Assembly: GCA_963822575.1 (NCBI GenBank)
Contig: CAWGHZ010000004.1
Span: 310,001 to 374,000, forward strand
Length of the DNA: 64,000 nucleotides
Direction: 5' to 3'
Origin: CAWGHZ01 sp963822575
Lineage (GTDB): Bacteria > Pseudomonadota > Alphaproteobacteria > MPNO01 > DASWLB01
Every line of letters begins with the position of its first letter. Positions within the stretch are counted from its first letter, which is position 1. The position numbers and the translations under genes are program-made. Shown piece after piece: positions 63,102 to 64,000 of the stretch. The notes under the pieces are model-generated. The model saw only the letters and a list, made by a program, of their open reading frames with translations, was not told where the DNA came from and did no database searches.

Positions 63102-64000
63102 TCATACCTTCTCGCGTGCGCCGATGCGGCCGTTCACCCGCGGCATGACCTCGTTCATGAGCAGGCGCATCGAGGCATGGACATGCGCCTCCGCGAGACC
63201 GCCGAAATCGCCGAGCGCGACGACATGGCGGACGCCCATCGCGTCGAGCGCGACAAGCTTGTCGGCGACCGTCTCGACCGAGCCCATCAGCGAGAGCCCG
63301 TTCCGCATCGCGTCGTCGTAGGTCGATTTCTTGGCGTAGAGCCGGGCGTCAACGTAGCGGTCGAACGGTTCGGCGGCGACGCGCCGCGCCTCGGCCTCGG
63401 TCTCGGCGACGAAGGTGTGGAAGGCGATCACAGCGACGTCCTCGCCCGGCGCCGCGGTGCGGCCCGCCTCGGCGAGCCCGCGCCGATGTTCGGCGGCGAG
63501 CTTCGCCACCTCGTCGAACGATTCGAGCGAGGCATAGGGCACGGCGAGCAGGTCGTAGCCCTGCCGGCCGACATAGTACGCCGCTTCGGCGCGCAGAACG
63601 CCGACAAGGATCGGGATGTCGCGGCTCGCCGTCGGCACGTTGATCGCGACGTCCTTGAGTCGGTTGAACTTGCCGTCGAACGTCACCCGCTCGCCAGCGA
63701 GCAGGCGGCGCACGATGGCCAGGTTCTCGTCGAACCGCTCGCGCTTGTCCTTGGGGTCGATGCCGAATCCGGCGAACTCGTGCGCGAGGTACCCGGAGCC
63801 GACACCGAGCACCAGCCGCCCGCCGGATAGCTGGTCGACCAGCGCGTAGCTCTCGGCCACCTCGACCGGATTGCGGAAGGTGAGCGCGGCGATCGCCGTG
63901 CCGAGCCGCAGCCGCGTCGTCTTCGCGCCGATATGGGCGAGCAGCACAGCCGGGTTGGGGTCGATGCCGTAAGGATGGAAGTGGTGCTCGGCCAGGAAGA
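63102..64000 (-). CDS. LLM class flavin-dependent oxidoreductase, partial at window edge
   Basis: A luciferase-like oxygenase read on the minus strand; its 5' end is outside the window. Visible parts begin FLAEHHFHPYGIDPNPAVLLAHIGA, then TRLRLGTAIAAL, VAESYALVDQLSGGRLVLGVGSGYLAHEFAGFGI and LLAGERVTFDGKF. The C-terminal block is GLSLMGSVETVADKLVALDAMGVRHV, ending MRLLMNEVMPRVNGR. The EHHF start segment places it near the beginning of the protein, so about 30 residues are probably missing. Substrate unknown. It is the third LLM gene of the window. Confidence 0.88.
   Translation of the reverse strand, partial: FLAEHHFHPYGIDPNPAVLLAHIGAKTTRLRLGTAIAALTFRNPVEVAESYALVDQLSGGRLVLGVGSGYLAHEFAGFGIDPKDKRERFDENLAIVRRLLAGERVTFDGKFNRLKDVAINVPTASRDIPILVGVLRAEAAYYVGRQGYDLLAVPYASLESFDEVAKLAAEHRRGLAEAGRTAAPGEDVAVIAFHTFVAETEAEARRVAAEPFDRYVDARLYAKKSTYDDAMRNGLSLMGSVETVADKLVALDAMGVRHVVALGDFGGLAEAHVHASMRLLMNEVMPRVNGRIGAREKV

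Overview
The window comes from a high-GC alphaproteobacterium, probably a soil or freshwater Rhodospirillales- or Rhizobiales-like heterotroph. Supporting signs are strong G/C bias at third codon positions, a serC leader RNA directly upstream of serC-serA (a motif known from Alphaproteobacteria), DUF2336-like, SixA-like and EncFtn proteins, Bug/TctC-type transport, and abundant luciferase-like (LLM) and Rieske oxygenases. Genus-level placement is not possible from sequence reading alone. No rRNA, transposase, integrase or CRISPR array was seen. Coding density is high and no gene-free gap exceeds about 250 bases.

Layout. 1-1750: doxX, a hydroxypyruvate isomerase gene with a one-base frameshift, and a SixA-type phosphatase. 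1975-5437: UDP-glucuronate 4-epimerase, a large VanZ protein and a DUF2336-like protein. 5675-8224: LLM oxidoreductase, divergent MarR regulator, secreted alpha/beta hydrolase. 8393-13863: a pyrogallol-phloroglucinol transhydroxylase-like molybdoenzyme (beta and alpha subunits) and a beta-helix protein. 13953-18458: tRNA-Val, an NMT1-type binding protein, tctC-tctA-tctB and tRNA-Met. 18496-28778: a signalling island with a PAS hybrid kinase, a single-domain receiver, a giant HAMP-array hybrid kinase and a REC-PAS-kinase-REC protein. 28782-32221: S49 peptidase, then two 3-hydroxyanthranilate-dioxygenase-like cupin proteins with an LLM enzyme. 32231-35018: response regulator, sensor kinase and GT25 glycosyltransferase. 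35218-37306: tandem Rieske oxygenases. 37445-40261: serC leader, serC, serA. 40302-47758: Hsp20, prmA, uvrD, a glycosyltransferase remnant, FAH-family enzyme, uvrB. 47872-52679: aminotransferase, amidohydrolase, EF-G-like GTPase. 52774-55145: encapsulin, encapsulated ferritin, MsrP. 55138-59195: vapC remnant and a tetR-hlyD-ABC-permease efflux operon. 59370-62437: sigma-54 promoter with a small membrane protein, two VOC proteins and an adenylate cyclase. 62444-64000: parDE-like toxin-antitoxin and a partial LLM gene.

Most notable. (1) The molybdoenzyme alpha subunit carries an extra N-terminal SCP2-like domain. Its beta subunit appears to have lost all four ligands of one Fe-S cluster while keeping two other complete sets. 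(2) Two co-translated VOC proteins have complementary metal-ligand losses, which suggests an obligate heterodimer. (3) A pair of HAO-like cupins precedes an LLM enzyme. (4) A consensus sigma-54 promoter precedes a 61-residue membrane protein. (5) A nine-unit, 276-bp in-frame repeat array lies inside a giant kinase.

Four genes (hyi, the giant kinase, the EnvZ-like kinase and parD) are each broken by what looks like one extra base. The parD break, next to an intact toxin gene, makes sequence or assembly error the likeliest explanation for at least some of them.
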